Source: CAVOJY01 sp963696405
Lineage (GTDB): Bacteria; Chloroflexota; Limnocylindria; Limnocylindrales; CSP1-4
NCBI GenBank assembly: GCA_963696405.1
Contig: CAVOJY010000006.1
Location: forward strand, 124,001-188,000
DNA length: 64,000 nucleotides
Reading direction: 5' to 3'
In this document: in pieces, positions 49,143 through 63,750 of the stretch
Numbering within the stretch: the first letter of the stretch is position 1
Layout of the letters: every line of letters starts with the position of its first letter
Notes under the pieces: generated by a model
Told to the model about the DNA's origin: nothing
Database searches by the model: none
Seen by the model: only the letters and a program-made list of their open reading frames with translations
Made by a program: the position numbers and the translations under genes

Positions 49143-49790
49143 CGACGCCAGGACGAAGACCCGTCGACGTGGTCCGGGCGGAAACCCTCCTCCCGGAGGG
49201 GAGGTGGCCCCTCGGACCGTCTCATGAAGATCTCGCCCGGCTGCCACGGGGTGCCGATCGCCGGAAGAAGACGGCGGTCCAGGCCGATCCACCCGGCGTT
49301 ACGCCACGCGAGCACCAAGAGAACCCCGAACACGATCATGAGCGGGTGGGGACCCACCACGCCGGCGAGGAGGAAGTTGGCGTTCAGGATCACCCCGATG
49401 AGGGCGACGATCCCGGTGAAGGCGCCCAGGATCAGCGCGCACCCCACGAGGATCTCGCCCGCGACGAGCAGGTAGCTGAAGAAAGCCGCGTTCGGAACCA
49501 CGAAGGTGTCGAGCAGCCACCCGTACCAGCCCGGGACCTGCGCGTGGACGGCCGCGGTCTGCGGGGCCGTGCCGGTGGCGATCGACTGCCAGGGCGCTGC
49601 CGGCGCTGCTTCCCGTCCAGGCCGGGTCGCCGACATGCGACAGGCCGAGACCCAGCCACAGGCTGCCGAGATAGACACGAACAACGAGCCACAGCCACGC
49701 GGCTCGTTTGGAGTCCCTGAAGAGAAACAGGGCCCACCGCGCCTCGCGGAAATCCTCCGGCGAGCGTGGACCAGTTCCTGATACCGCCAT
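49139..49790 (-). CDS. DoxX-family membrane protein, one frameshift
   Basis: Four-helix DoxX/TQO-small-subunit-like membrane protein. The N-terminal part (ATG 49790, FLFRDSKRAAWLWLVVRVYLG then SLWLGLGLSHVGDPAW) and the rest (TFVVPNAAFFSYLLVAGE, ILVGCALILGAFTGIVALIG, NANFLLAGVVGPHPLMIVFGV, LLVLAWRNAGWIGLDR) are in different frames, the change lying near 49590-49615. Joined length is about 216 residues. Family members act in respiration or redox stress, often as quinone-linked proteins; no specific role can be given. A good -35 (TTGACA) precedes it. Confidence 0.85.
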
Positions 49791-49864
49791 TCAACCCTCC
49801 CTGGTGGGTCCTGACCGTGTCGGTGGCGGAGCCGGGGCCGGATGGCGGTCAGGCAAAGCGCGTA

Positions 49865-49892
49865 AGAGTACCAGCCGGGTGCGGGCTGTCAA
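49865..49892 (-). promoter_or_regulatory. Candidate sigma-70-type promoter for the DoxX gene
   Basis: On the minus strand TTGACA (49892-49887) matches the -35 consensus exactly. TACTCT (49870-49865) sits 16 bases downstream as a weak -10. The expected transcript would start about 65 bases before the DoxX ATG. Confidence 0.4.
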
Positions 49893-49989
49893 GTCCGCAA
49901 GGCGAGGAATAGACTGCGTGTCGGCGGACGTTGTCGCGGACCTCGTCGATGGCGAGCCACGGCCGGTCCGACAGTGAGGGACGTCACAG

Positions 49990-52730
49990 GTGCGGTTCAC
50001 GCTCAACGGTCGATCGGTTTCGGTGGAAGCCGCGCCCGGGGAGAGCCTCCTCGATCTCCTCCGCGAACGGTTCGGCCTGCGCTCCCTGAAGGACGGCTGC
50101 GCTCCCGAGGGCTCCTGCGGTGCGTGCACCGTCATGGTCGACGGGCGCGCGGTGGTTTCGTGCGCCCAGGCGGCGGATCGGGTCGAGGGCAAGGACGTAC
50201 TGACCCTCGAGGGGCTGCCGGGGGACGTGCGGGAAGCGTGGGCCGATGCGTTCGTGGCGGCCGGAGCCTCCCAGTGCGGCTACTGCACGCCGGGCATCGT
50301 CATGAAGGCCGAGGCGTTCCTGCGGCGCCGCGCGGACCCCGACCGCGAGGAGATCGCCCGTGCCCTGGCGGGCAACCTCTGCCGCTGCACCGGGTACGCC
50401 AGCATCATCGACGCGATCGAGGGAGTGGCCGCCGCCAGGCGTGGCGAGGCGGAACGTCCCCGGTGGGGTTCGCCTTCCGGTCCCGCGCCTGCCGCGGTGG
50501 CTGCAGAGCGGGGCGGTGGCGTCGGCGTCGGTGCGCGAGCTCCACGATACGAGGGGCGGGAGCTCGTGCTCGGCGAGAAGCCCTTCGTCGGCGACATGAC
50601 GGCGCCCGGCATGCTCCACGGCGCGCTGTGCTTCTCCGATCATCCGCGGGCCACCGTCCGGCGGATCGACGTCTCCCGTGCCGCAGCGCATCCCGGGGTC
50701 GTGCGGGTCGTCACGGCCCGCGACGTGCCCGGCCGGCGTGACCAGGGGCTCATCACGCTCGACTGGCCGCTCTTCGTGGCTGAGGGCGAGACCACCCGAT
50801 GCGTCGGCGACGTCCTTGCCGCGGTCGCCGCCGAGACGCGGGCGGCGGCGCGAGCGGCCGCCGCGCTCATCGACGTCGAGTACGACGTCCTGGAGCCGGT
50901 CACCGACCCCTTTGCCGCCCTCGCAGACGGAGCGCCCCGGATCCACGCGGGCGGAAACCTGCTCTCCGAGTCGGTGGTCCGCCGCGGGGACGTCGACGCG
51001 GCGCTGGAATCGGCGGCCCACGTCGTGACCGAGGTGTTCCGAACCCAGCCGATCGAGCACGCCTTCCTCGAGCCCGAGGCGTGCTTCGTGGAGCCGGGCG
51101 ACGGGTCCGACGCGCCCCAGCTCCACGTGTACTCGCAGGGACAGGGCGCCTGGGAGGACCGCCGGCAGATCGCGTCGTTCCTTGCGCTTCCCGAGTCGAG
51201 CGTCCGTGTCACCCAGGTGGCGACCGGAGGCGCGTTCGGCGGCAAGGAGGACCTGGGCGTCCAGGGCCAGGCCGCCCTCCTGGCGCTCGTCACCGGGCGG
51301 CCGGTCCTGCTGAAGCTGTCGCGCAGGGAGAGCATCCGCTTCCATCCCAAGCGCCATCCGCTGACCATGGCGTACACCGCCGGGTGCGACGCGGAGGGCC
51401 GCCTGGTGGCGGTCCGGGCCCTCATCGTGGGCGACACGGGTGCCTACGCGAGCGTGGGGGCCAAGGTGCTGGAGCGAGCGGCGGGCCACGCCTGCGGCGC
51501 CTACCGGGTGCCGAACGTGGACGTCGAGGCGCGCGCCGTCTACACGAACAACCCGCCCGCCGGGGCGATGCGCGGGTTCGGCGTCGTCCAGGTCACGTTC
51601 GCCCTGGAGGGGGTGCTCGACCGGCTGGCCGAGCGGGTCGGCATCGATGGGTGGGAGATCCGCTGGCGGAACGCCCTCGAGGCGGGCGACCGGTTCGGCA
51701 CGGGCCAGCTGCTCGGGCCGGGGGTGGGGGTCAAGCGCACCCTGCTCGCGGTGCGCGACGCGTACCGGTCGGCCCGCTACGCCGGGATCGCCTGCGGGGC
51801 GAAGAACACGGGCATCGGCAACGGGATGGTCGAGCGCGGCCGCGCGGTGCTGCGGCCCGAGGCGGACGGGACGATCACCCTCTTCCATTCCTGGACAGAG
51901 ATGGGCCAGGGGGTCCACACGGTCATGCGGCAGATCGCCTGCGAGGAGCTGGGGATCGAGCCGGAGCGGGTGCGGGTCACGGTGGACACCGAGCAGGAGC
52001 TCGATACGGGCGAGACGACGGCCTCGCGCGCGAGCACTCTCGGAGGCCAGGCGGTGATCGACGCGGCGCGGAAGCTCCGGCGCGTGCGCGGCGCTGCGGG
52101 ACGCGGCCGCGGTCGCGACCGGGCGACCTCGATCGCCGCCTGCGGGCGCTGGCCGGGCGCGAGTTCGCCGGCGAGTTCGTGGTGGACTGGACGACCCAGA
52201 CCCGGGAGGACATCCCCGACCCGGTGACGCATTTCGCGTACGGCTGGGCGACCCAGGTGGTCGTCCTCGACGACGAGGGGCGGCTTGCCCGGGTCATCGC
52301 CGCCCACGACGCCGGCCGGGTCCTCAACCCGACCCTCCTCGAAGGGCAGATCGAGGGGGGCGTCCACATGGGCCTGGGGTATGCCCTCAGCGAGGAATTC
52401 GTGCTGGAGGGCGGCGTGCCTGTCACGGACACGCTGAAGTCGCTCGGCATCATCCCGCCGTCGGGGATGCCGCCGGTCGAATGCATCCTCGTCGAGGAGC
52501 CGCAGCCGGAGGGCCCGTACGGGGCGAAGGGCGCCGGCGAGGCGGTCCTCGTCCCCACCCCGGCCGCGGTCGCCGGCGCGCTCCGCGCGTTCGACGGGCA
52601 GTGGCGGACAAGCCTGCCGATGCGGGATTCGGCAGCGGCACGTGCCGCCGTCCCGAGGCTGGCCCGGGCGGTCCCCGCCGCCGCGGACCACGGTGCGGCT
52701 CCCGCCGCGGACCCGGGAGGGAGGCACTGA
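49990..52730 (+). CDS. xdhD: Selenium-type xanthine dehydrogenase family protein: [2Fe-2S] and Mo subunits fused; frameshifted near 52.1 kb
   Basis: Molybdenum hydroxylase of the XdhD layout. Residues 1-160 are the double [2Fe-2S] domain (CAPEGSCGACTVMVDG, then SQCGYCTPGIVMK and LCRCTGY). The large Mo-binding part follows: RTQPIEHAFLEPEA, ATGGAFGGKED, GAMRGFGVVQ, HSWTEMGQGVHTV and the catalytic-Glu motif GPYGAKGAGE. The frame changes at least once, probably twice, between 52085 and 52125; the C-terminal frame resumes at LDRRLRALAGREF. About 913 residues. It starts at GTG 49990. The stop overlaps the ssnA ATG (TGATG). Gene order xdhD-ssnA-ygfK is that of the selenium-dependent hydroxylase system; no separate FAD subunit (ygfM) is present here. 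The substrate is probably a purine or other N-heterocycle. Confidence 0.9.
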
Positions 52731-53752
52731 TGTCGGCGGTCACGCCGGGCCTGGTGTGCGCCCATCACCACCTCTACTCGGCGCTCGCCCGGGGGATGCC
52801 GGCGCCACCCCGGGTCCCCACGAGCTTCCAGGAGATCCTCGAGCAGATCTGGTGGCGCCTCGACGTGGCCCTCGACCTGGAGATGATCCGCTGGTCGGCC
52901 ATGCTCGGCGCCCTCGAGGCGCTCGAGAGCGGCACCACCGCGATCGTCGACCACCACGAGTCGCCCAACGCCATCGAGGGCAGCCTGGACGTGATCGCCG
53001 AGGCGTGCGCCGAGGTCGGGGTCCGGTCGCTGCTCGCCTACGGGATCACCGACCGCCACGGGCCCGACGGTGCGCGGCGAGGCCTGGCCGAGAACGAGCG
53101 CTTCCTGCGGGAGGGCGGCCGTGGCCTGGTGGGCATCCATGCCGCCTTCACCTGCTCCGACGAGTCCCTCCGCGCGGCCGCAGGCCTGGCCGAGGACCTG
53201 GGGGTGGGCGTCCACGTCCACGTCTGCGAGGGCCCCGGCGACATCGACGCGCCGCGCCGCTTCGCCGGCCTCACGCGCGACGGCTGGCTGCTCGCCCACT
53301 GCGTCCACCTGCCCACGGACCACGCCCTGCGGGGCACGATCCTCCACAACCCGATGTCGAACCTGAACAACGCCGTGGGCTACGCGAACCCGGCCCGCTT
53401 CGCGAACCCGGTGGCGCTCGGCACGGACGGGATCGGCGGGAACGTCCTGGAGGCGTTCCGGCTGGCCTACGTCCTGCAGCGCTCGGTGGACGTCACCTGC
53501 GGGCCCGACACGGCCTGGTCGTGGCTGGAGACCGGCTGGGACCTGGTGCCCGAAGCGCGCAGCGACGAGGTCACCTGGTCGTACGACCCCATGGACCCGT
53601 GGCACGTCGCCTTCACCCCGGGGATCCGGCCGCTCCGGATCGTGGTCGACGGCGAGGTGGTCTTCGCCGACGGCCGGCCGACCCGGGTGGACGCCGACGA
53701 GATCCGCGCAAAGGCCCGGGAGCAGGCCGCCCGCCTGCACGCCCGCCTGTGA
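52730..53752 (+). CDS. ssnA: SsnA-like amidohydrolase lacking the N-terminal strand domain
   Basis: Metal-dependent amidohydrolase of the SsnA group, found with selenium-dependent molybdenum hydroxylases. Metal ligands: the His motif in VCAHHHLYSAL, a central His in GIHAAFTCSDESL, HVHVCEGPGD and the Asp in LGTDGIGGNV. IVDHHESPNAIEGSLD is characteristic of the group. The protein has 340 residues; family members are about 440. It begins practically at the first metal motif (MSAVTPGLVCAHHH), so the usual N-terminal beta-sandwich half of roughly 60-70 residues is missing, while the C-terminal half (PLRIVVDGEVVFADGRP) is present. The ATG at 52730 overlaps the xdhD stop, so the short form looks real unless sequence was lost. 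Confidence 0.88.
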   Translation: MSAVTPGLVCAHHHLYSALARGMPAPPRVPTSFQEILEQIWWRLDVALDLEMIRWSAMLGALEALESGTTAIVDHHESPNAIEGSLDVIAEACAEVGVRSLLAYGITDRHGPDGARRGLAENERFLREGGRGLVGIHAAFTCSDESLRAAAGLAEDLGVGVHVHVCEGPGDIDAPRRFAGLTRDGWLLAHCVHLPTDHALRGTILHNPMSNLNNAVGYANPARFANPVALGTDGIGGNVLEAFRLAYVLQRSVDVTCGPDTAWSWLETGWDLVPEARSDEVTWSYDPMDPWHVAFTPGIRPLRIVVDGEVVFADGRPTRVDADEIRAKAREQAARLHARL

Positions 53753-53785
53753 GGGGCTCGGGGGCCGCGGGACGCAGGTTGCCTG

Positions 53786-53824
53786 CTCGACACGGCTCGG
53801 TGGGCCTCGACAAGGCTCGGTAGC
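53786..53824 (+). repeat. Two-copy 19-bp near-perfect duplication upstream of ygfK
   Basis: ctcgacacggctcggtggg (53786-53804) and ctcgacaaggctcggtagc (53806-53824) differ at three positions; period 20. They fill the short gap between ssnA and ygfK. Confidence 0.65.
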
Positions 53825-53836
53825 GAAGGGGCGCGG

Positions 53837-57297
<3,461 letters not shown>

Positions 57298-57460
57298 CCC
57301 GCGTCCATCCGCGGTATCGAGGCCCGACACGCGGGATCGTGGCACCGCATCAGGCAAGGGCCCATCGCCGACACACGACCCTGACGCCATGGACGGGATC
57401 GTCCTCGGCCCGTGGAGCGGGTCCTGCCGAGGTTGGCGGTCTGGGGCTTCGCCGCCGTTC

Positions 57461-59577
57461 TCAGCGGGGCCGCCAAGCCGGGTCTCCCCCCTTTCGGGTG
57501 CCCGGGATAGGCCCAAGACCGGAGCCGTCGGCGTGGACAACGTAGATGCCGGAGCAACCGAGAGTACCAACACCACCGCACGTCAGCGCCACCGCCTCGC
57601 CATCCGGCGACCACGTTGGAGCGAGGACGCGGCAAAAGAGGGATGGTAGGCCGGGATTCAGCCCAGCGGCCACGCTGTCAACGAGCGTCAGCGGGGCGGT
57701 CGTGCTCGCGTCCGTCGGAAGGACGAAGAGCCGTTTCTGGATCACGTCAAAGACCGCGATCTTCGTCCCGTCGGGCGAGAGCGCAAAGTCGCCCACGTTC
57801 CCAAGGGTCGTCAGCTGGACGAGCCCGGTGCCGTCGGATTTCACCGCGAATACGTCACCGGAGAGGTCACCCCCACGGGCACCGGCTGCGCCCTCCGCCC
57901 GGACAAAGAGGATCGTTCCATTCGGCGCCCACGTTGGCAGGAGATCATTCCCGGCCCCGGCGCTCATGAGCGGATGCACGTCGCTGCCGTCGGCGTTCAT
58001 GACGTAGGTGAGATGCCCCTCTGTCTGCGTGTCGAAGTTGGTGAAGGCGATCCGGGTACCGTCGGGTGACCATGTCGGCCAAAGCCCGTTGACCGAGGCC
58101 TTCGTGAGCTGGGTCTGCTCGGAGCCGTCGGCGTTCATGACCCACACGGAGTAGGCCCCGGCGCGTCGTGCGTGATAGGCGATGCGGGTGCCGACGGGAA
58201 ACCAGGCTGGGTGCCCCAGACGTGAGCCGGGCACGTGAGCCAATACCGTGAACCCTGTTCCATCGGTGTTGATGAGAGAAATGTCCTCCCTGCCGGAGAG
58301 ATCGCTAGAGCAACTATTGAAGGCGATGATTCCACCGACGACCGGGGCAGGCGTTGCCGTCGGTGCGGGGGTCGTGGCGGTAGGCGCGGCGGGCGTGGCG
58401 CTAGACGGTACGGGCGTGGCGGTAGGCGAGGGTGAGGTTGGCCGCCAGGCGGGGTCGAACACCCTTCCGGCGTTCGCGACGGGCGTGAGACCGGAGCCGT
58501 CGGAGTTGACAACGTAGAGGCCGGAGGAGGTGCCGACCCACATGTTGAAGTCGTTGCACGCCAGCGCCAGCGTCTCCCCACCAGGTGACCAGGCCAGAGC
58601 GAGGTTGGGGCACCCCGGTGCAGATCTGTCGTCGCCGGATCGCCGAGGACGCTGGCGAGATCGACGAGCGTCACCGTGGGGCTCGTGCTCCCGTCCGCCG
58701 GAATGACGACGACACGTCTCTGGGCAGTGTCGTGGATTGCGATCTTCGTCCCGTCGGGCGAGAGCGCGTAGTCGTCGACGCCCCCCCTGGTCGTGAGCTG
58801 GACGAGTCCGGTGCCGTCGGGTTTCACCGCGAATACGTCACCGGAGAGGCCACTTCCTTGGCCGCCGGCGACCTTCGCCCGGACAAAGGAGGATCGACCC
58901 ATTCGGCGCCCACGTTGGGAAGAAGTCGCTGGCGCTCTCCCCGGTTGTCACTGGGCGCACGTCGCTGCCGTCGGCCTTCATGACGTAGATGCTCCACCTC
59001 TCCCCATCCTTGGAGTACCTGGTGAAGGCGATCTGGGTGCCGTCGGGCGACCACGTTCGGCCAGCGCGCGGCGAGCGAGTCGTCGGTGAGCTGGGTCTGC
59101 CCGGAGCCATCCGCGTTCATGACCCACACGGCGAAGGTGTCTTTTTGGCCGGGATCCGCCTCCGGTTAGCGTAATCCCCTGCGGTTGCGGTGTGATAGGC
59201 GATACGCTTGCCGTCCGGGGACCAGGTGGGGTGCTCTGCGATCAGTGGCGCGGGCGGGTCGGCCAGGACCGTGAGCCCTGTTCCGTCGGTGTTGACGAGG
59301 GAGATGCTCTCCTCCTTGACAATTTCAGTTGCTCCCGGTGCACCGACCTGCGCGAAGGCGATGGTTCCAGCAACGGCCGCGGCAGGTGACAGCGTCGGCG
59401 CGGCGGGCGCGGACGGGCGTGGCGGTGGGTGGTGGTGATGGCGAGGGTGCGGGCGATCGCCGTCGCCGGGGGTGCCGTTGGCGCTGCCGTGGGCGGGGAG
59501 GTTGCCAGCGGCGTGCTGGCGCTGCATCCAACGAGGAGAAGTGCTGCCAGCACGGCAGCGTACCGCGTGACGGGCAT
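57461..59577 (-). CDS. Lipoprotein with two tandem TolB-like propellers, frameshifted
   Basis: The start at ATG 59577 gives a lipoprotein signal (MPVTRYAAVLAALLLVGC, lipobox LVGC), then a Thr/Pro/Ala linker. Propeller 1 has blades of the WSPDG and VMNADGSG types (HPTWSPDGKRIAYHT, FPTWAPNGSIL, YALSPDGTKIAIHD). It needs frame changes near 59430, 59140, 59055, 58895 and 58620. It ends DPAWRP and continues without a stop through a second Thr/Pro linker into an unbroken propeller 2 (from about 58340, VGGIIAFNSCSSDLSG) ending DPAWRPR at 57461. Paralogues next door stop right after the DPAW motif, so this looks like two genes fused, perhaps by recombination in the linkers. It would be an outer-surface binding or sensing protein. 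Ligand unknown. Confidence 0.75.
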
Positions 59578-59689
59578 TTCGCGATCCCCCAATGGCGCGT
59601 CCAAACTGCAGCATCGGCTCTCCGATGCCTCCACCGAATCAGATGCTCCGGGAGCGTCCCGGGTTCACCGGCTTCGCGAGGAATGTGCG

Positions 59690-60707
59690 TCAGGGAGCAC
59701 GGGGCCCAGGCGGGGTCGACGGCGAGCTCGGTGTTGGGGACGGTGGTGAGGCCGGAGCCGTCGGCGTTGACAAGGCGGATCGCCGAGCCGGTCGACACGT
59801 TGAGGTCGCTGCATCCGATGGCGACCACCCGCCCGTCGGGAGACCAGTCGAGGGCGGTGAACATGTATCCGAAGTCGGTGTCGACGAGGGTGATCGGCGA
59901 TCCGCCGCCGTCGGCCGGAACGAGCGCGATCCGGTGCTGCATGTCGTCGCTCACGGCGAGCGTCGTGCCGTCGGGCGAGAGCGCGAAGCCGGTCACGTGC
60001 TCGATCCTCGTCAGCTGGTCCAGGCCGGAACCATCGGGGTTGATGGCGAACACGTCACCGTCCCGGAGGAACAGGATCCTCCCGTCCGGCGCCCAGGCCG
60101 GGAAGTGGTCCTTGTGGTCCCCGCTCGTCACCTGCCTCACGTTGCCCCCCGTGTCATCCATGACGCGGATTTCAGCCGTGCGCTGGTCGGACGCGAAGCG
60201 GGTGAACGCGATCTGCGTTCCGTCGGGCGACCAGGCGGGCCAGATCGCGCCGCCCTTCGTGAGTTGGACCCGGTTGGATCCGTCGGCATTCATGACCCAC
60301 GTGTCGGTGTTGCCAGAGGCACCGAAGCCGCAGTGGTAGGCGATCCTGGTGCCGTCGGGGGACCAGGCGGGGTGCTCCAGGAGCGGGCACGGGCCTTCGG
60401 CGAGTCGGGTAAGCCCCGTGCCGTCGGCGTGGATCACGGATACGGTGGCCTCCAGGGGCTCCTCACCCGCAAAGGCGATGATGCCGGGCGCGAGGACATC
60501 CGACGCGGTTGCCGCGGGAGCCAGGGTCGGCTGTGACGTGGGCGGGGCCGTCGGCGTGGCCGTCGAACTGCGCGATGGCGGAGGCGTGGGCGCCGATGGC
60601 AACCCGGAGGCTGCGGGCTGCAGCGCCGCGGGACCGGACGTCGTGGGTGACGTGCTGCCACTGCACCCGCCGAGCAGAAGTGCGGCAGCGACGAGGACTA
60701 ACCGCGT
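59690..60707 (-). CDS. TolB-like propeller lipoprotein with no normal start codon
   Basis: A clear lipoprotein signal is encoded from 60707 (RLVLVAAALLLGGC, lipobox LGGC with Cys codon at 60665-60663). A Pro/Thr/Ser linker and one propeller follow, with blades HPAWSPDGTRIAYHCG, FPAWAPDGRILFLRDG and DWSPDGRVVAIGC. No ATG, GTG, TTG or CTG stands in frame before the signal. The first codon after GAGGAG plus a six-base spacer is ACG, so either ACG is used or an ATG has mutated or been misread. The reading frame runs past DPAWAP into unrelated sequence. Removing one C from the CCCC run at 59701-59704 gives DPAWARAP and a TGA at 59692-59690, matching the end of the neighbouring paralogue. It belongs to the sigma-factor operon. 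Confidence 0.7.
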
Positions 60708-60717
60708 GGCTGGCTCC

Positions 60718-63700
60718 TCAGGGTGCGGTCGGAGCCCAGGCCGGGTCGAGGGCGGGGCCGGTGTTCGGGACCGTGGCGAGCCCCGACCCGTCGGCGTTGA
60801 CGACGTGGATCGTGGAACCGACCGGCGTGTCGAGGTAGCTGCAGCCGATGGCGAGCGCCGTCCCGTCGAAGGACCAATCGAGGGAGGACCAGATGCATCC
60901 GAAGTCGGTTTCGACGAGGGTCACGGGCGATCCGCTCCCGGCCGCGGGGACGAGCAGGATCCGGTGCTGCCCGGCGTCGGTAACGGCGAGCGTCCGGCCG
61001 TCGGGCGAGAGGGCAAAGCCGATCAGGTGGCCGTCGTTCGTCAGCTTCGCCAGCCCCGAGCCGTCAGGCATCACGGCGAACACGTCGCCGTCTCGAAGGA
61101 AGAGGATCCTCCCATCAGGGGCCCAGGCTGGGAAGCGGTCCTGGGGGTCCCCGCTCGTCGCCTCTCTCACGTTGCCGCCGTGCGCGTCCATCACGCGGAT
61201 TGCCTCCCCGGCGGAGCTGGCAGCGATCAGGGCGCCGTCGGGCGACCAGGCGGGGGCCAGGGCGCCTCCCTGCGTGAGCTGGACCCGGTCGGATCCGTCG
61301 GCGTCCATGACCCACGTGTCGGTGTTGTCAAAGCTGCCATAGCCGCAGTGGTAGGCGATCCTGGTCCCGTCGGGGGACCAGGCGGGATGCTCCATGGCGG
61401 GGCAGGGGCCGTCGACGATCCGTGCCCGACCCGTGCCGTCCGGGTGGATCACGTAGATGTCACCGTTGAAGGCTTTCGGGTCCCATACCTCGAAGGCGAT
61501 CGTGCCGGGAAGAGGCGGCACGGCAGACTCGGCCGGGCCGGGCGTTGGCGAGGGCGTAGTCGACGGCGACGGCAGGCGAGGCGTCGGCGCCGGTGGCTGC
61601 TTCGAGGCTGTCGGCGGCGTGGCCGCCGGTTCGAGCAGTTCGGACGTGCGCTGGCCGGAGAAGCGCCAGACGCCCGGCGGATTCCAGATCCACCCGAACA
61701 CGGTCCCATCCGGTGCAACCGACACCCTCCACTGGGCCGCCAGCGGCACGTTGGCATACGCGCGGATCCAGCGCTCTCCATCGAAGAAGGCAACACCGCG
61801 GTCGCTCGAGATCCAGATCGTCCCGTCGGCCGCCAGGTCCTCCGACCAGGTGACCGGCAGGCTGCTCGACCGCCGTCCAGCGCGTCCCGTCGAAGCGAGC
61901 GTAGTACCAGGGCGACCCCGGCGCCTGCAAGGCCACCCAGATGTCCCCGCCGGGAGTCGTCCCGAGGACATCGGCTTTGCTCACCTCGACGCCGGCGACC
62001 TCCCGGATTGTCTCCCAGCTCCGCCCATCGAAGCGCGCCAGCCCGCCCGCGCGAGAGGTCCGCGGCAGCGCCCACCCAGGCCACCCCGCCGGGCCGGACC
62101 GCGAGCGACGACACGCGCGGGAGCGGGCACCCGGCCGCAGTGCTCCGGACCCATTTCGTGCCATCGAACCGCAGCGTCCAGACCTCCGCCTCGCCCGTAG
62201 CCGCGTCCTGGCCGCCGGCCCAGACCGTCCCATCGCGATCCAACTGATCGTGCTCGCCCTGCCAGCGTCGGCGATGGCCCAGCGCCCGTCCCTTCGGTAC
62301 CAGACGCCGTCGATGCTGGCCGCCCATACGGTGCCGTCGGGGGCGAGCGCCATATCGCTCACCGAGCCCCGCTCGTTGCGTGGGCCGATCGGCTCGCGTG
62401 CCCACACACCGCCGGAGAAGTGCCAGGAGCCGTTGATGATGTGGGTCAAGACCTCGTCGCGCGATACGGCGAGCACCCACCCCAGGCTCCAGGGCCCGAG
62501 GGTGACGGGCCAGACCCGGTCCCAGCTGACTGCCCGAGAGCTGAAGATGCCGGCGCCGGTCGCCGCGTAGACGCCATCCCTCGTGGGCACCACGGTGGCT
62601 GCCGTCGGAGCCGCTCTCGTTCGGGCCCGGCAGTCCATCGGAGGGTCCGTACGAGGTCCACGACTGCCCGTCGAACCGCGCGACGGCGGTGCCCTGAGCC
62701 GACAGGTCATACGACGCGACCCAGATCGCGCCGTCCGGCGCCTCGGCGACCGACCAGGTGTCGGGGCTGCCGGGCTTCCCGGCCGTCGCATCGATCCACC
62801 GCATGCCGTCGTACCGGGCGAGCCCGCCGGCCGTGGCCACCCAGATCCCGCCGTCGGAGAGCCGCGCGATCTGCCGGACGGGACCGCCGAGAGGCGCCGC
62901 GTCCGTCGCGTCGAACGCCGTCCATGCCGTCCCGTCGTGGCGCGAGAGCCAGCTCGAATCGGGCGGGGCGGGGTCCTGCGTCCAGCCGAGCCAGACCCGT
63001 CCGGCCGCGTCGACGGCGATCGAGCTGACGACCGCGTCGGGGTTCGGCCGATCTGCGTCGAGCCTGCTCCAGGACGATCCGTCCCAATGCAGCACGGCTC
63101 CGTCGGCGGCCGCGGCCCACAGGCTGCCGTCGGGCGCCTCGGTGGCGGCCGCCAGATCCGCCGTGAGGTCCGCCGGCGCCTCGATGACGTCGCCGAAAGC
63201 CTCTCCGTTGAACAGGCGCAGCGTGTGCGGTCCGATCAGCCAGACCCCACCGTTGCCTGGCGGGAGCGATGTTGGCAGCCACGAAGGCGGGGTCATCGTC
63301 GACGGTCCACGACCGCCCTGAGCCGGAGGCCGGGTCGAACCGCACGAGCCGGCCGGATTCCCCCCACGCCCAGAGGGCCCCGTTCCTGTCGGCGACCATC
63401 CGCGCGTACGACCCGGTGTCGGCCGTCAGGGTGGTGATTCCGGTCGGCGCGAGCACCGCGGTGTGGTGAGGGGGACGAGGCAGCAGGTCGAGCCAGCGAG
63501 CCGCGACCAGCGCCAGGCCGGTCGCCAGGGCCAGCAGCAGGGCGACGATGACCACCGCCTTCATCGACCCGAACCCGGGCACCGGCGCCGTGAACCACCG
63601 CGGCCATGCCAGGAGCGGCCGGCGAGCCTGCGGAACCTCTTCGACGGCAGCGAGGATCTTCTCGTGCAGGTCGTCCGGGCGGGCCCGGGCCGCGCGGCGC

Positions 63701-63750
63701 ACGAGCATCGCCTCGAGGGCGGCGTCGGAGAGGGCCACGTGGGCGGTCAT
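60718..63750 (-). CDS. Membrane-anchored double-propeller sensor, likely anti-sigma partner; five frameshifts
   Basis: Its ATG at 63750 overlaps the sigma-factor stop (ATGA). Residues 1-60 are a cytoplasmic helical head (LSDAALEAMLVRRAARARPD, LHEKILAAVEEVPQARRPLL) without the zinc HxxxCxxC of classical anti-sigma factors. One transmembrane helix follows (KAVVIVALLLALATGLALVAA). The outer part begins with a propeller of the two-component-sensor type (blades GALWAWGESGRLVRFD, GGIWVATAGGLARYDG, GTVWAASIDGVWYRRDG). A Pro/Thr linker then leads to a TolB-type propeller ending DPAWAPTAP. Frame changes lie near 63265, 62605, 62240, 62058 and 61862; every piece keeps blade motifs. About 1010 residues. 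I infer that it senses an extracellular ligand and controls the sigma factor. Confidence 0.75.
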
